A stretch of DNA of 64,000 nt from Bradyrhizobium algeriense (GTDB lineage Bacteria > Pseudomonadota > Alphaproteobacteria > Rhizobiales > Xanthobacteraceae), in NCBI RefSeq assembly GCF_036924595.1, contig NZ_JAZHRV010000001.1, positions 2,542,001-2,606,000 of the forward strand, written 5' to 3'. This document shows positions 16,113 to 24,899 of this stretch, piece after piece. Below the pieces are notes generated by a model. That model had not been told where the DNA came from, made no database searches, and saw nothing but the letters and a program-made list of their open reading frames with translations. The translations under genes were made by a program, and so were the position numbers. The first letter of the stretch is position 1; the number at the start of each line of letters is the position of its first letter.

Positions 16113-17372
16113 ATGGAACTCACGTCCCGTCTGCGCCTGATGAACTGGCTGGTCAACCAGGGTCTCACAGGCCTACCCGAAAATGATCTGATCCGCGGTT
16201 TCTGCCAACGCTGCCGCGCCGAAGGCCTTCCCGTATCGCGCGGGATGGTCTTCATCGATACGCTGCACCCGATCTTCGAGGGCCGCGGCTTTCGCTGGAA
16301 CGACGCCGAGACCAACGAAAGCGACGTCTTCGAATATGGTTCGACCAACGAGGGCGAAGCCGCGCAGGCCTGGCGCAGTTCGATCTTCTACCACATGCTC
16401 GAAAACGGTCATGAGGAACTGCCGGTCGACCTCGCCGATGGCGGGACTCACAGGTTCAAGTTCGTGAACGAACTCGCCGAGAAGGGCCACAAGCATCTGG
16501 TCGCCTATGTGCACCAGTTCGGCGAAGCCGGCACAATGGGGCAGATGGACTGCGTCTATTCCTATTGGGTGACCCGGCACGACGATGGCTTTGGCGCGCA
16601 GGGGCTGGCGGCGCTGCGCGACCTCGTGCCGGTGCTGGGGCTGGCGATCAAATCCGCGGCGCAGGCCGACATCACCAAGACGCTCGGCCGCGTCTATCTC
16701 GGGCGCGACGCGGCCGAACAGGTGCTGCGCGGCCGGATCGCGCGCGGTGTCACTGAGCGCATCAACGCGGTGCTGTGGTTCTCCGACCTGCGCGGCTCGA
16801 CCGCGATCAGCGAGAGCATCGATCCCGGCGAGATCATCCCGTTCCTCAACGATTATGCGCAAGCCTCGATCGACGCCATCCATGACGCCGGCGGCGAGGT
16901 GCTGAAGCTGATCGGAGATGGTGTGCTGGCGATGTTCACCCATGACAACATGGCGGTGGCAAAACGCGCAGCACTTCACGCCGAGCATCGTTTCCGCCGC
17001 AACATGAAGGCGCTCACCGTCCGCCGCACGGCCGAAAACCGGCCGGTCACCACGGCCCATGTCGGCCTGCATGTCGGCGAGGTATTTTACGGCAATATCG
17101 GCAGCGACGACCGGCTTGACTTCACCGTGGTGGGACCTGCCGTCAACGAGGTCAGCCGCATCGCCTCGATGTGCCGCTCGGTCGACCGCGAATTGTTGAT
17201 GTCGTCGGCGTTCCGCGCAGGCCTTGATGCCGCCGGGCGAAACTATCTGGTGTCCACCGGCCGCTATGCGCTGCGCGGCATCGGCCGCGCGCAGGACCTC
17301 TACACGCTCGATCCGGATATTGCCGCGGATGAAGTGGTGGCGGGGAAGTACGAGCGGTATCTGGCGGGTTAG
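16113..17372 (+). CDS. Class III adenylate/guanylate cyclase
   Basis: A 419-residue protein. The C-terminal catalytic domain (about 215-395) carries both metal-binding aspartates, D225 in FSDLRGST and D269 in LIGDGVLAMF. The N-terminal 200 residues form a sensor-like region found in rhizobial cyclases with no recognisable membrane segment. It should make cAMP from ATP; the signal is unknown. Upstream ATG and GTG options exist, but MELTSRLRLMNW at 16113 is the usual N-terminus for such proteins. Its end overlaps the convergent MFS gene by four bases. Confidence 0.85.
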   Translation: MELTSRLRLMNWLVNQGLTGLPENDLIRGFCQRCRAEGLPVSRGMVFIDTLHPIFEGRGFRWNDAETNESDVFEYGSTNEGEAAQAWRSSIFYHMLENGHEELPVDLADGGTHRFKFVNELAEKGHKHLVAYVHQFGEAGTMGQMDCVYSYWVTRHDDGFGAQGLAALRDLVPVLGLAIKSAAQADITKTLGRVYLGRDAAEQVLRGRIARGVTERINAVLWFSDLRGSTAISESIDPGEIIPFLNDYAQASIDAIHDAGGEVLKLIGDGVLAMFTHDNMAVAKRAALHAEHRFRRNMKALTVRRTAENRPVTTAHVGLHVGEVFYGNIGSDDRLDFTVVGPAVNEVSRIASMCRSVDRELLMSSAFRAGLDAAGRNYLVSTGRYALRGIGRAQDLYTLDPDIAADEVVAGKYERYLAG

Positions 17373-18592
17373 GCCGCGTTGCCGGCCTTCGCCCGCAGCG
17401 TGTAGAGCCCAACCGCGGCAAACGAAAACCCCGTCAGCACCATGCTGAGCGCGAACAGCGCCTCGTGCGAGATCGTCGCGGCGAGCCAGACGCCGATGGC
17501 CGCCGTCATCATCTGCCAGAAGCCGACCAGCGCGGAGGCAGCGCCCGCTTTGTCGCCGAACGGGGACAGCGCTTGCGCGGTGCCCAGCGGATTGACGATG
17601 CCCATGCCAAGCAGGAACACGCTGAGCGCGCCCAGATAGGAAAGGAGCGTGGGGCTGTACAGCGCGACCAGCAGCATCGCGATGCTGCCGGTCGCGGCCG
17701 CGATCAATCCGCCTCGGATCGAGCGGTCGAGCCCGTAGCGCGGCGCCAGTCTGGTTGCGAGCATGCCGGCGGCGAACACGATCAACACGGTGCCTGCGAA
17801 GAACAGACCCAACTGGATCGGCGTGAGGTGCATCGCCTCGATGAGGATGCGCGGTGCGGCCGAGAACATCGAGAACAGCCCGCCCATGATCAGGCTGACG
17901 GTTGCGGCCGGCACCACGAAGCGGCGGTCGGCGATCAAGCCAGAATAGCTTTTGGCGATGGCGAGCGGATCGAGCGGGATGCGCGTTGCGTGATGGGTCT
18001 CGCCGAACACGGCGCCGTAGGCGATGGCGCCGAGCGCCGCAAAGGCCGCGACCAGGACAAACTCGGAACGCCAGCCGAACGTGTGGTCGAGCGCGCCGCC
18101 GAGCAGCGGCGAGAAGCCGGGCGCCGCCGCCATCGCGATCATGATCAGCGCCATCGCGCGAGCCAATGCAGCGCCCGAAAACATGTCGCGGGCGATCGCG
18201 CGGGACAGCACCGACGTGGCACAGGCGCCCGCCGCCTGGATCACGCGGCCGATCAAGAGGCTGGTCAGGTCGGTCGCCAGCGCGCACCAGACGCTGCCGG
18301 CAAAGAATACTCCAAATCCGATCAGCACCGGCCAGCGGCGGCCGTAACGGTCCGAGATCGGCCCGACCGCGAGCTGACCGACGGCGAACACGGCGAGAAA
18401 GATCGTGATCGCCGAGGTCACCGCCGCGCTGGTGACCTTCAGCGACGCCGCCATCTGCGGCAGCGACGGCAGCAGGATGTTGGTGGCGAGCGTCCCGGTC
18501 GCGGCAAGGCCTGCCAACACAGCGATCTGCAGGACGGTCGAAGAGGCCTCGGTACGGCGGCTGGCGTCGATCGCGGCGGTCTGGTCGGTCAT
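17369..18592 (-). CDS. Bcr/CflA-type MFS drug exporter
   Basis: A 407-residue carrier. LPSLPQMAASLKVTSAAV and GPISDRYGRRWPVLIG (motif A) are characteristic of the Bcr/CflA subfamily, which exports drugs such as bicyclomycin, or sulfonamides. A strong palindromic operator lies immediately upstream (18600-18639), so it is probably repressed by an unlinked TetR- or MarR-type regulator; no regulator gene adjoins it. Confidence 0.88.
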   Translation of the reverse strand: MTDQTAAIDASRRTEASSTVLQIAVLAGLAATGTLATNILLPSLPQMAASLKVTSAAVTSAITIFLAVFAVGQLAVGPISDRYGRRWPVLIGFGVFFAGSVWCALATDLTSLLIGRVIQAAGACATSVLSRAIARDMFSGAALARAMALIMIAMAAAPGFSPLLGGALDHTFGWRSEFVLVAAFAALGAIAYGAVFGETHHATRIPLDPLAIAKSYSGLIADRRFVVPAATVSLIMGGLFSMFSAAPRILIEAMHLTPIQLGLFFAGTVLIVFAAGMLATRLAPRYGLDRSIRGGLIAAATGSIAMLLVALYSPTLLSYLGALSVFLLGMGIVNPLGTAQALSPFGDKAGAASALVGFWQMMTAAIGVWLAATISHEALFALSMVLTGFSFAAVGLYTLRAKAGNAA

Positions 18593-18599
18593 GGCGGTT

Positions 18600-18639
18600 C
18601 CCGTTTTAATATGAGATGATATATATCATATAAAACGGG
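18600..18639 (-). promoter_or_regulatory. Operator-like palindromes upstream of the Bcr/CflA exporter
   Basis: An outer inverted repeat CCCGTTTTA (18600-18608) and TAAAACGGG (18631-18639) encloses a perfect 14-base palindrome ATGATATATATCAT (18616-18629). The two are not concentric, so they may be separate sites. It starts eight bases before the exporter's start codon. Confidence 0.5.
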
Positions 18640-18696
18640 ATCAGAAAGCAGCAATCGGCCTCCTACGGGCATTTGGAATAAAACACACGCTTACCC

Positions 18697-18811
18697 CGTC
18701 ATTGCGAGCGAAGCGAAGCAATCCATCGTGCCGCGCAAGGAAAGAATGGATAGCTTCGCTGAGCCTGTCATCCGATGGCGTTAGGCGCCGACCGGGTGGC
18801 TCGCAATGACG
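18697..18811. repeat. Bradyrhizobium-type palindromic repeat, interrupted copy
   Basis: The left arm (18697-18726) starts CGTCATTGCGAGCGAAGCG. The right arm is split: 18746-18760 matches its inner part and 18799-18811 its outer part, with about 38 unrelated bases between. The full repeat at 39902-39979 shows the intact form. Confidence 0.75.
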
Positions 18812-18837
18812 ATTTCGCCAACGCGCCTACCGGTCCG

Positions 18838-20082
18838 CTAACAGCGCGCCGGCTCGCCGACCATGTCCGGCTGCCGCGCCAGCGAGACCGCCGGCGACAG
18901 CAGGATCACCAGCGCCTGTGCGCCGAAGATGATGACTGCGAGATAGAGGCAGGCTTCCGCGCTGTAGAGCCCGCCGACGATGGCGCCGAGCGCGGAGCCG
19001 AGCGGACGGGCGCCATAGCTCATGATGTTGATGGCGGAGACGCGCCCGAGCAGCGACGGCGGCGTCACCGATTGCCGTAGCGTCGTGGTCGAGATCACCC
19101 ACAGGATCGGGCCGACGCCGAGCAGGAAGAAGCTTAAGCCGGCGAGCCATGGCGTTGGCACGATGGTCGTCAGCGCCATCACCATTGCGGCGACGAAGCC
19201 GGTCACGGGTCCGAGCCCGATCACGGTACCGAAGGCGAGCCGCTGCATTATCCGCGTTGCCAGCAGCGCACCGACCACCATGCCGACGCCATACATCCCA
19301 AGCGTCACGCCGACGCCGGTGGCCGACAGGCCGAGATGGCGCACGGCGTAAGGCACGAAGACGGCGAGCAGCAGGAACGACGCCGTATTGAAGATGAACT
19401 GGGTGATGAACACCGGCCGCAGCAGCGGGTGATGCAGCACGAACGCGGCACCCTCCCTGATCTCCTGCAGCGGATGGCGGCGCGGGGCAGGGGCGCGGGT
19501 CGGTTCATAGATGCCCGACAGCAGTACGACCGCGATCACGGACAGCGCCGCAGCAAAGCCGAAGGCAGGGGCTGCGCCAACCCATCCGACCAGCACGCCG
19601 CCGAGCGCCGGACCGCTCGCAAAGGCCACCGTGCGCGCGAGTTCAATCCGTGCATTGGCTGCAGGCAATTGCTCTGAGCTGACCAGCGACGGCACCAGCG
19701 CGGGCGCGGCGACGCAGTAGGCGACTGTTCCGCAGACGGCGATGAAGCCGAGCAGGGAAAGCAGCGGCAGCGTCATTTGCCCCAGCCAGATCAGCAACAG
19801 GATTCCAGCCAGCGCGGCCGCCCGCAGCGCCTCGGAGCCCGCCATCACCCAGCGCCGCGAGATGCGGTCGGCGAGCAGGCCGGCCGGAATTGCAAACAGG
19901 ATGAAGGGCAGCGTCAGCGCGGTCTGCAGCAGGCCGGTCTGGCCTTCGCCGACGCCGAGCAGCAGCACCGCAACAATCGGGGCCGCGGCCAGCGCAATTT
20001 GTTCGGCCGATTGGGCGGCCAGATTGGACCAGGCCAGGCGGTTGAAGGTTGCGGGCAGGCGAGGCGTCGCGTCGGGTGACAT
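18838..20082 (-). CDS. MFS transporter, EntS-like
   Basis: A 414-residue carrier with twelve membrane segments; ADRISRRWVMAGSEALRAAA matches the MFS_3/EntS group, which includes siderophore and drug exporters. The ATG at 20082 has AGGGAA seven bases before it, so longer in-frame starts are not needed. The substrate is unknown and no siderophore genes lie nearby. Confidence 0.85.
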   Translation of the reverse strand: MSPDATPRLPATFNRLAWSNLAAQSAEQIALAAAPIVAVLLLGVGEGQTGLLQTALTLPFILFAIPAGLLADRISRRWVMAGSEALRAAALAGILLLIWLGQMTLPLLSLLGFIAVCGTVAYCVAAPALVPSLVSSEQLPAANARIELARTVAFASGPALGGVLVGWVGAAPAFGFAAALSVIAVVLLSGIYEPTRAPAPRRHPLQEIREGAAFVLHHPLLRPVFITQFIFNTASFLLLAVFVPYAVRHLGLSATGVGVTLGMYGVGMVVGALLATRIMQRLAFGTVIGLGPVTGFVAAMVMALTTIVPTPWLAGLSFFLLGVGPILWVISTTTLRQSVTPPSLLGRVSAINIMSYGARPLGSALGAIVGGLYSAEACLYLAVIIFGAQALVILLSPAVSLARQPDMVGEPARC

Positions 20083-20170
20083 GGCGGAATTCCCTGGGAG
20101 ATTCGATTCTCGCCCATTGTCCGGCCTAAGGACGATCCAACCCACCCGTTTCCCGACAAGCCTTTCTACA

Positions 20171-20202
20171 AACAAAAACCTCCACACGCGAACGTGTGGG
20201 GG
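20171..20202 (-). terminator. Rho-independent terminator after the peroxidase gene
   Basis: On the minus strand a CCACACG/CGTGTGG hairpin with a short loop is followed by GGTTTTTGTTTG. It lies 37 bases beyond the stop of the haem peroxidase gene. Confidence 0.6.
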
Positions 20203-20238
20203 TGGGCCGATCCGCCGAAGTTGTTTGTTGAACTCGCA

Positions 20239-22257
20239 TCAAACGTCAAACAGGAAATCGTGCTTTGTGAGTTCATGAGGCCGCACGTCGGTCAGTTCGA
20301 TCCGGTCGTCACCGACCTGAACCACCGTGTTGCCATGGTCGCCCCAGATTTTGACATCGCGAAAGTCCAGACGGCCGGCGTTCTCAAACACCAGCATGTC
20401 GACGCCTGGATCGAAGTCGGTGATCTCAGCTTTGGTGGATCCGAAATCAAACACGAATCGGTCAGCACCGTCATTTCCCGTCATTGTCTGCTTGCCGGTT
20501 CCGGCGAACAGATAATCGCCCTGCGGACCGCCGATCAGCGTGTCGTTGCCGTTGGAGCCGATGACGATCTGGCGGGCTTCGGGATCTTCGGACTCCACGC
20601 CGCCGGCAACGCCGGTGTGCCGCACGTAGGTGACGAAGACATCGTCCTGGATATGCTTGGTGTCGGTATTGCGCAGAATGATGTCCGCCAGCGTCGTGCC
20701 CTTGATCGCGGCCAACGTCTTGGAATCGAATCCCTGACTCTCGAACCAGAACCGGTCGCCATCGCGCAACGCCTCGAACTGCATCGTAAGGATGGCCTGG
20801 AAGGTTTCGCCGACAAGTGCGCCCGGGACATGATTTTCCGACAGGCCGCCAGTCCACAGGCCGACATTGTTGACATTGCCGTAAGCCGCTTTCAGTCCGG
20901 CCAGCGTCTCCGGGTCGCTCGTGATCTGGCTGAAATCCGTGTAGGGGTCGAGGCCGAGTGCTTCGCGGGTCTGGTTGAGCGTGCCGAGGCCAAGGTCGCG
21001 CGCGCGCTGGATATTGATCGCGGCGAGATCCAGAGATACCGGCGGATCGAAAAGAAAATTGCGCAGGTCGTCGACGATGCGCGCATCGAGCGCCTGTGAC
21101 GGATCGGCGGCGAGGTGGCGCAATTGTCCGTCGGCGCCGCCATTGTCGATGAAGTTTGCCGCCGGCTGGAAGAACACGTCCTTCAGGTCTTCCTCGGAGC
21201 CGGCGATGACCTCGCCGTTTTCCGCAAGGCCCTCGGTTTCGCCCGACACGATCGAATGTCCGAAGCGGAACGCCGCGGCGACGAATTCCAGCGACAGATG
21301 GGGATCGACATTGGGATCATAGCCGTCATAGGGCGTGAGCGCGTTCTTGCCGACGAGGTTGGGCAGGAATTCCGAATAGGTGATGTTGGCGATTTCCGCC
21401 GTCACGATGGCGCGGGCGTGATTGTAGAGCTGGTCGCCGCTCCAGTTCGGGTGCTCGAGGTGCAGCTTGTCGACCTGATAATTGTGTTCGCGCACGAACA
21501 GCGTTTGCAGCGCGGTGAGCGCCGGATTCTCCGCGGCGCGGACGTCGCCGGCCACCACCATGCCGTTGACGATCGGCAGATTGTCGCCCTGCGATGTCAG
21601 CATGTGGCCGTCGGCGGTGCGCAGGCTGGCGGCGGTCGCGGCGCTGGACCCATAGACCATCGAGGCGTCTAGCCAGGCGGTGTTGGAATTGACCGCCATG
21701 GCTGGATTGGACGTGCCCGCACCGGTCGTGGGATCGATGACGGCGCGGGTGATCGGAATGATGGTGCCGGCGGGAAGCACGGGATCGCCCGCGGGCACCA
21801 CCACGCTGATGTCGCTGACGCCGTCGGTCCGGGTCAGCGTCATGTCGTGATCGATGAACTGGCCCCAGGCGTACATGAAGGCGGAGACGCCTTCCGGGTT
21901 CGCCACATCAGGGTCGCCGGCGCCGACCACAAGATTGCTGATGGTGCGCGGATTATTACCGCCGAGCGGAACGGAGATGCCGTCGGCGAAATGCGCTTCC
22001 CCGATGCGTCCGAATTCGGTGCCGGCAGCGTTGAGGGTGGAATCGGATTGATTGTTCTGCGAGCCGTCGAAGCTGCGGTATTCGATTTTTGCCGGCTGCG
22101 GACCCGGTTGGCACGGCAAATCGTGATGGCCATGCCCGCCATGCGACTCATGCGGCCGGTGCGAATGGCCGTGAAAATCGCCGAAGTGAAAATCGTCACG
22201 GTCTCCGTCGTGGTCGCCCCAGGTCCGGTCTCCCAAAGTCCGCTTGAACTGGCGCAT
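20239..22257 (-). CDS. Secreted animal-type haem peroxidase with RTX-like repeats
   Basis: A 672-residue protein. Residues 10-46 are extremely rich in His, Asp and Gly. Residues about 55-550 form an animal haem peroxidase (peroxinectin/myeloperoxidase superfamily) domain with the distal His-Asp pair in WGQFIDHDM (H137, D138) and the proximal His in AFRFGHSIV (H334). Residues 567-588 (GSNGNDTLIGG and neighbours) are calcium-binding RTX repeats, and the protein lacks a signal peptide, so type I secretion is likely. GGGGAGCAGCC precedes the start. A Fur/Mur-like palindrome lies 24 bases upstream. Confidence 0.88.
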   Translation of the reverse strand: MRQFKRTLGDRTWGDHDGDRDDFHFGDFHGHSHRPHESHGGHGHHDLPCQPGPQPAKIEYRSFDGSQNNQSDSTLNAAGTEFGRIGEAHFADGISVPLGGNNPRTISNLVVGAGDPDVANPEGVSAFMYAWGQFIDHDMTLTRTDGVSDISVVVPAGDPVLPAGTIIPITRAVIDPTTGAGTSNPAMAVNSNTAWLDASMVYGSSAATAASLRTADGHMLTSQGDNLPIVNGMVVAGDVRAAENPALTALQTLFVREHNYQVDKLHLEHPNWSGDQLYNHARAIVTAEIANITYSEFLPNLVGKNALTPYDGYDPNVDPHLSLEFVAAAFRFGHSIVSGETEGLAENGEVIAGSEEDLKDVFFQPAANFIDNGGADGQLRHLAADPSQALDARIVDDLRNFLFDPPVSLDLAAINIQRARDLGLGTLNQTREALGLDPYTDFSQITSDPETLAGLKAAYGNVNNVGLWTGGLSENHVPGALVGETFQAILTMQFEALRDGDRFWFESQGFDSKTLAAIKGTTLADIILRNTDTKHIQDDVFVTYVRHTGVAGGVESEDPEARQIVIGSNGNDTLIGGPQGDYLFAGTGKQTMTGNDGADRFVFDFGSTKAEITDFDPGVDMLVFENAGRLDFRDVKIWGDHGNTVVQVGDDRIELTDVRPHELTKHDFLFDV

Positions 22258-22280
22258 TCGGCTGCTCCCCTCAGTTGCAA

Positions 22281-22297
22281 TTGCGAATTAGTCGCAA
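22281..22297. promoter_or_regulatory. Fur/Mur-like box upstream of the peroxidase gene
   Basis: TTGCGA-ATTAG-TCGCAA is a perfect palindrome with six-base arms and a five-base centre. The sequence between mntH and the PspA operon at 26103-26119 has the same geometry. Related TGCAA-type palindromes are the targets of manganese-responsive Fur proteins (Mur) in rhizobia. Confidence 0.5.
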
Positions 22298-22400
22298 TTA
22301 CTGTCACTAATGAGAGGCATTTGCAACAAGGAGGCATGCGACCGTCGGCCTCACCTGCAAGAGTCCCCCTCTGGTTCCGGCAAGGCACAAGGGGAGGGTA

Positions 22401-22435
22401 AGAAAGAGGCCTGCCGCGTCACGGCGGCAGGCCTC
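22401..22435 (-). terminator. Rho-independent terminator after the flotillin gene
   Basis: An 11-base perfect stem, GAGGCCTGCCG (22406-22416) with its complement at 22425-22435, followed on the minus strand by TTTCTT. It ends the operon of PspA-like, YqiJ-like and flotillin genes. Confidence 0.75.
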
Positions 22436-22469
22436 GCTTGACGTCGATTTGTACGGGCGTTTTGGCCGC

Positions 22470-24236
22470 TTACGTCTTGGGGCCGAGCGTCGCCTTGCCC
22501 GTTCCCGAGATCGTTGCGGGCGGTGTCATCTCGTCATCGTCATTGTCATCTTCTGCGGCCGGCGGCTCGGCGGGAGCTGCCAGTTGCTGCGCGGCCAGCG
22601 CGTTGGTCAGGGTGGTCAGCGCATCCGGGCCGGCGGCGAAGCCACCCTCGGCGAGGATCTTGTCGATGATCGGCTTGAACGCCGAGACTGACAGCAACTG
22701 TGCGGCAAGGCCGTCGCCGAGGCCAAGACCGTTGCCATGACCGTTCATGGCGCCGTTGCCGCCGCGGCCGAGCATGCCGCCGGTGTCGAAGATCCGGATG
22801 TCGGAAATCTTCTCGATCGGCTTGACTGCTTCGGCCAGCGCGTTCGGGATGATGTTGATGCGCGCCAGCGTGAGATCGTAGTCAACCATCGCCGAAGAGA
22901 GCTTGTTGCGGGCCTCCGCCTTCAGCGCCGCCACCTCGGCCTCGGCCTGGCCGAGCGATTTGACGCCGGTCGCGCGGGTGATCGCGGCCTCGGCGTCGGC
23001 CTTGGCCAGCACGCTGATGGCTTCCGCCTTGTTGTTGGCGGCCTGGTTTTCGGCTTCCGCCATCACGGTGATCGGCATCGCCTCGGTCTCGGCGGCCTTG
23101 CGCGCCGCGATCACGTTGATGATCTTGTCGCGTTCGGCGATTTCGACGGCTTTGGCGGTGGTGACCTTTTCCTCGGCCGCGATCGCAAGCGCACGCGCGG
23201 TCTCGGCGACGGTCTGCGCCTCGGATTGCTCCTTGCTCTTGGTGGCGACCGCGATGGCGCTTTCCTGCGCGACGATCTGCAAGTCACGCTCCATTTCGGT
23301 GTTGCGGCGCTTCACCGCCAGATCGGCCTCGATCTTTCTGGTGTCGCGCAACTGATTGGCTTCGGTCTGCTTGTTGGCGACCGCCAGTTCCTGCTGGATG
23401 CGGTATTCCGCTTCGTTCTGCACCGCGGTCTGCTCGACCTGTGCGGTCTGCGCACGCATCGCGGCGGTCTTGTTGGCGATGTCGCGCTGCTGCGCCAGTT
23501 CCGCCTCGCGCTTGGTAGCCTCGATCGTCAGCGTGGTTTGGCGGGCGACGAGGTCCTGCTGCGCGATATTCACCTCCGTGGTGCGGACGATCTGGTTGCG
23601 CTCCTGTTCGCGTTCCCTTGTGATCTTGGTCAGCGTCGTCAGGCCGTGCGCGTCGAAGAAATTGCTCGGGTTGAAATGCTTGATGTCGCTCTGGTCGAGG
23701 CGCGTCAGCGACACTGACTCGAGCTCGAGGCCGTTGTTCTGGATGTCGGCGCCGACCGCTTCCTGCACTGATTTTACGAAGGTCGCGCGCTGCTCCTGCA
23801 GCTCTTCGAGGTTCATGGTGGCGGCGACCGAACGCAGGCCGTCGACGAATTTGGCCTCGATCAGCTCGCGCAGTTCGCCTGCGTTGTTGGTGCGGCTGCC
23901 CAGCGTCTGCGCGGCGAGCGCGATCGACGAGCTGTCGGGTTTGACGCGCAAATAGAATTCGGCGCCGATGTCGACGCGCATGCGGTCCTTGGTGATCAGC
24001 GAGTCCGGTCCGCCGCGGGCGACCTCGAGCCGCAGCGTCTTCAAATTGACCGCGGCCGTCGAATGGAAGACCGGAAGGACGATCGAGCCGCCGTCGAGGA
24101 CGACTTTCTGGCCGCCGAGGCCGGTGCGGACATAGGCCTCGTCACGCGTCGAGCGGCGGTAGAGTTTTGCAAGCAGGAGACCGATAACAAGAACGACAAT
24201 GACGCCAATAGCGACGGGTACTGCAAGTTCCCACAT
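22470..24236 (-). CDS. Flotillin family protein (YqiK type)
   Basis: A 588-residue membrane-anchored scaffold. Residues 4-25 are one membrane segment, followed by an SPFH/Band 7 domain (about 30-200) with KVVLDGGSIVLPVFH, then a long Ala/Glu-rich coiled coil (about 250-470) and a flexible C-terminus. Flotillins order membrane microdomains. The start lies three bases after the YqiJ-type gene, so the two are coupled. PspA-flotillin-NfeD/YqiJ associations are known and are tied to envelope stress. Confidence 0.92.
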   Translation of the reverse strand: MWELAVPVAIGVIVVLVIGLLLAKLYRRSTRDEAYVRTGLGGQKVVLDGGSIVLPVFHSTAAVNLKTLRLEVARGGPDSLITKDRMRVDIGAEFYLRVKPDSSSIALAAQTLGSRTNNAGELRELIEAKFVDGLRSVAATMNLEELQEQRATFVKSVQEAVGADIQNNGLELESVSLTRLDQSDIKHFNPSNFFDAHGLTTLTKITREREQERNQIVRTTEVNIAQQDLVARQTTLTIEATKREAELAQQRDIANKTAAMRAQTAQVEQTAVQNEAEYRIQQELAVANKQTEANQLRDTRKIEADLAVKRRNTEMERDLQIVAQESAIAVATKSKEQSEAQTVAETARALAIAAEEKVTTAKAVEIAERDKIINVIAARKAAETEAMPITVMAEAENQAANNKAEAISVLAKADAEAAITRATGVKSLGQAEAEVAALKAEARNKLSSAMVDYDLTLARINIIPNALAEAVKPIEKISDIRIFDTGGMLGRGGNGAMNGHGNGLGLGDGLAAQLLSVSAFKPIIDKILAEGGFAAGPDALTTLTNALAAQQLAAPAEPPAAEDDNDDDEMTPPATISGTGKATLGPKT

Positions 24237-24239
24237 GTT

Positions 24240-24899
24240 TTAAGCCCTGTCTGAACGTTGTTGTGCAATGAGGTCGGTTGGAGCGGAAATGGCGATAAAG
24301 CTCTTGGCGTCACGGTCGACCAGCAACACGCTGGCGCCGACCGGAAGCGGGGTGGACTCGGGACTGGCGCGTGCGACGAGAGAGTGCCAGTTGCCGAAGA
24401 CATCCTTGAGACGGACGCGGCCGGGCAATCCCTGGTCGAGCGGCCCGATCGAAACTTCGGCGACGTGACCGATGAAATCGGCCTCCTCCACGGCATAGGT
24501 CTCGTCGCGCGGGATGATGCGGGCGATGCCGCGGCTGGTGACCCGGATGACAGGGAGGCTCAAGGCTGCGGCAGCAAGCGCGGCGATCGAGACAGGTGCC
24601 GAGAGTCCCACACCGTGCGCGAGGCTTTGCAGGAAGAATCCCGCGATCGAGAACACACCGAGCGCGAGGATGATCAGGATCAAAAGCGGCAGACGTCCCG
24701 CATTGATCCACAGGAACAGGCCGCCGAGTCCGTTGCCGTGGTCGGCCTCGACGGTGACTTCCTTGCCGACAAGTTCGCTGATCGAGAAGCCGACCAGCGT
24801 TGCCAGCAATTCGATGCCGCCGAGCGCCAGCATGATTGCTGCGGCCACGGCAAAGGGCCGCACGTCCGGCGCCAGCAGGATGTCGGTCAGGGCACTCAT
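24240..24899 (-). CDS. YqiJ family membrane protein (NfeD-like OB-fold)
   Basis: A 219-residue protein with three or four membrane segments in residues 1-125 and a soluble C-terminal domain about 140-205 containing IGHVAEVSIGPLDQGLPGRV, which reads as an OB fold of the YqiJ/NfeD type. Such proteins are the usual partners of flotillins. Its ATG overlaps the stop of the PspA-like gene (ATGA), so it is translated in step with it. Confidence 0.82.
   Translation of the reverse strand: MSALTDILLAPDVRPFAVAAAIMLALGGIELLATLVGFSISELVGKEVTVEADHGNGLGGLFLWINAGRLPLLILIILALGVFSIAGFFLQSLAHGVGLSAPVSIAALAAAALSLPVIRVTSRGIARIIPRDETYAVEEADFIGHVAEVSIGPLDQGLPGRVRLKDVFGNWHSLVARASPESTPLPVGASVLLVDRDAKSFIAISAPTDLIAQQRSDRA

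Noticed and set aside
16173..18287. A 704-residue open frame on the minus strand spanning the cyclase and MFS genes
   Set aside because: It runs antisense through one real gene and out of frame through another; its sequence has no domain and the two genes in the other frames are well supported.
17465..18619. A 384-residue plus-strand frame opposite the Bcr/CflA exporter
   Set aside because: Shadow of the exporter; highly charged low-complexity translation.
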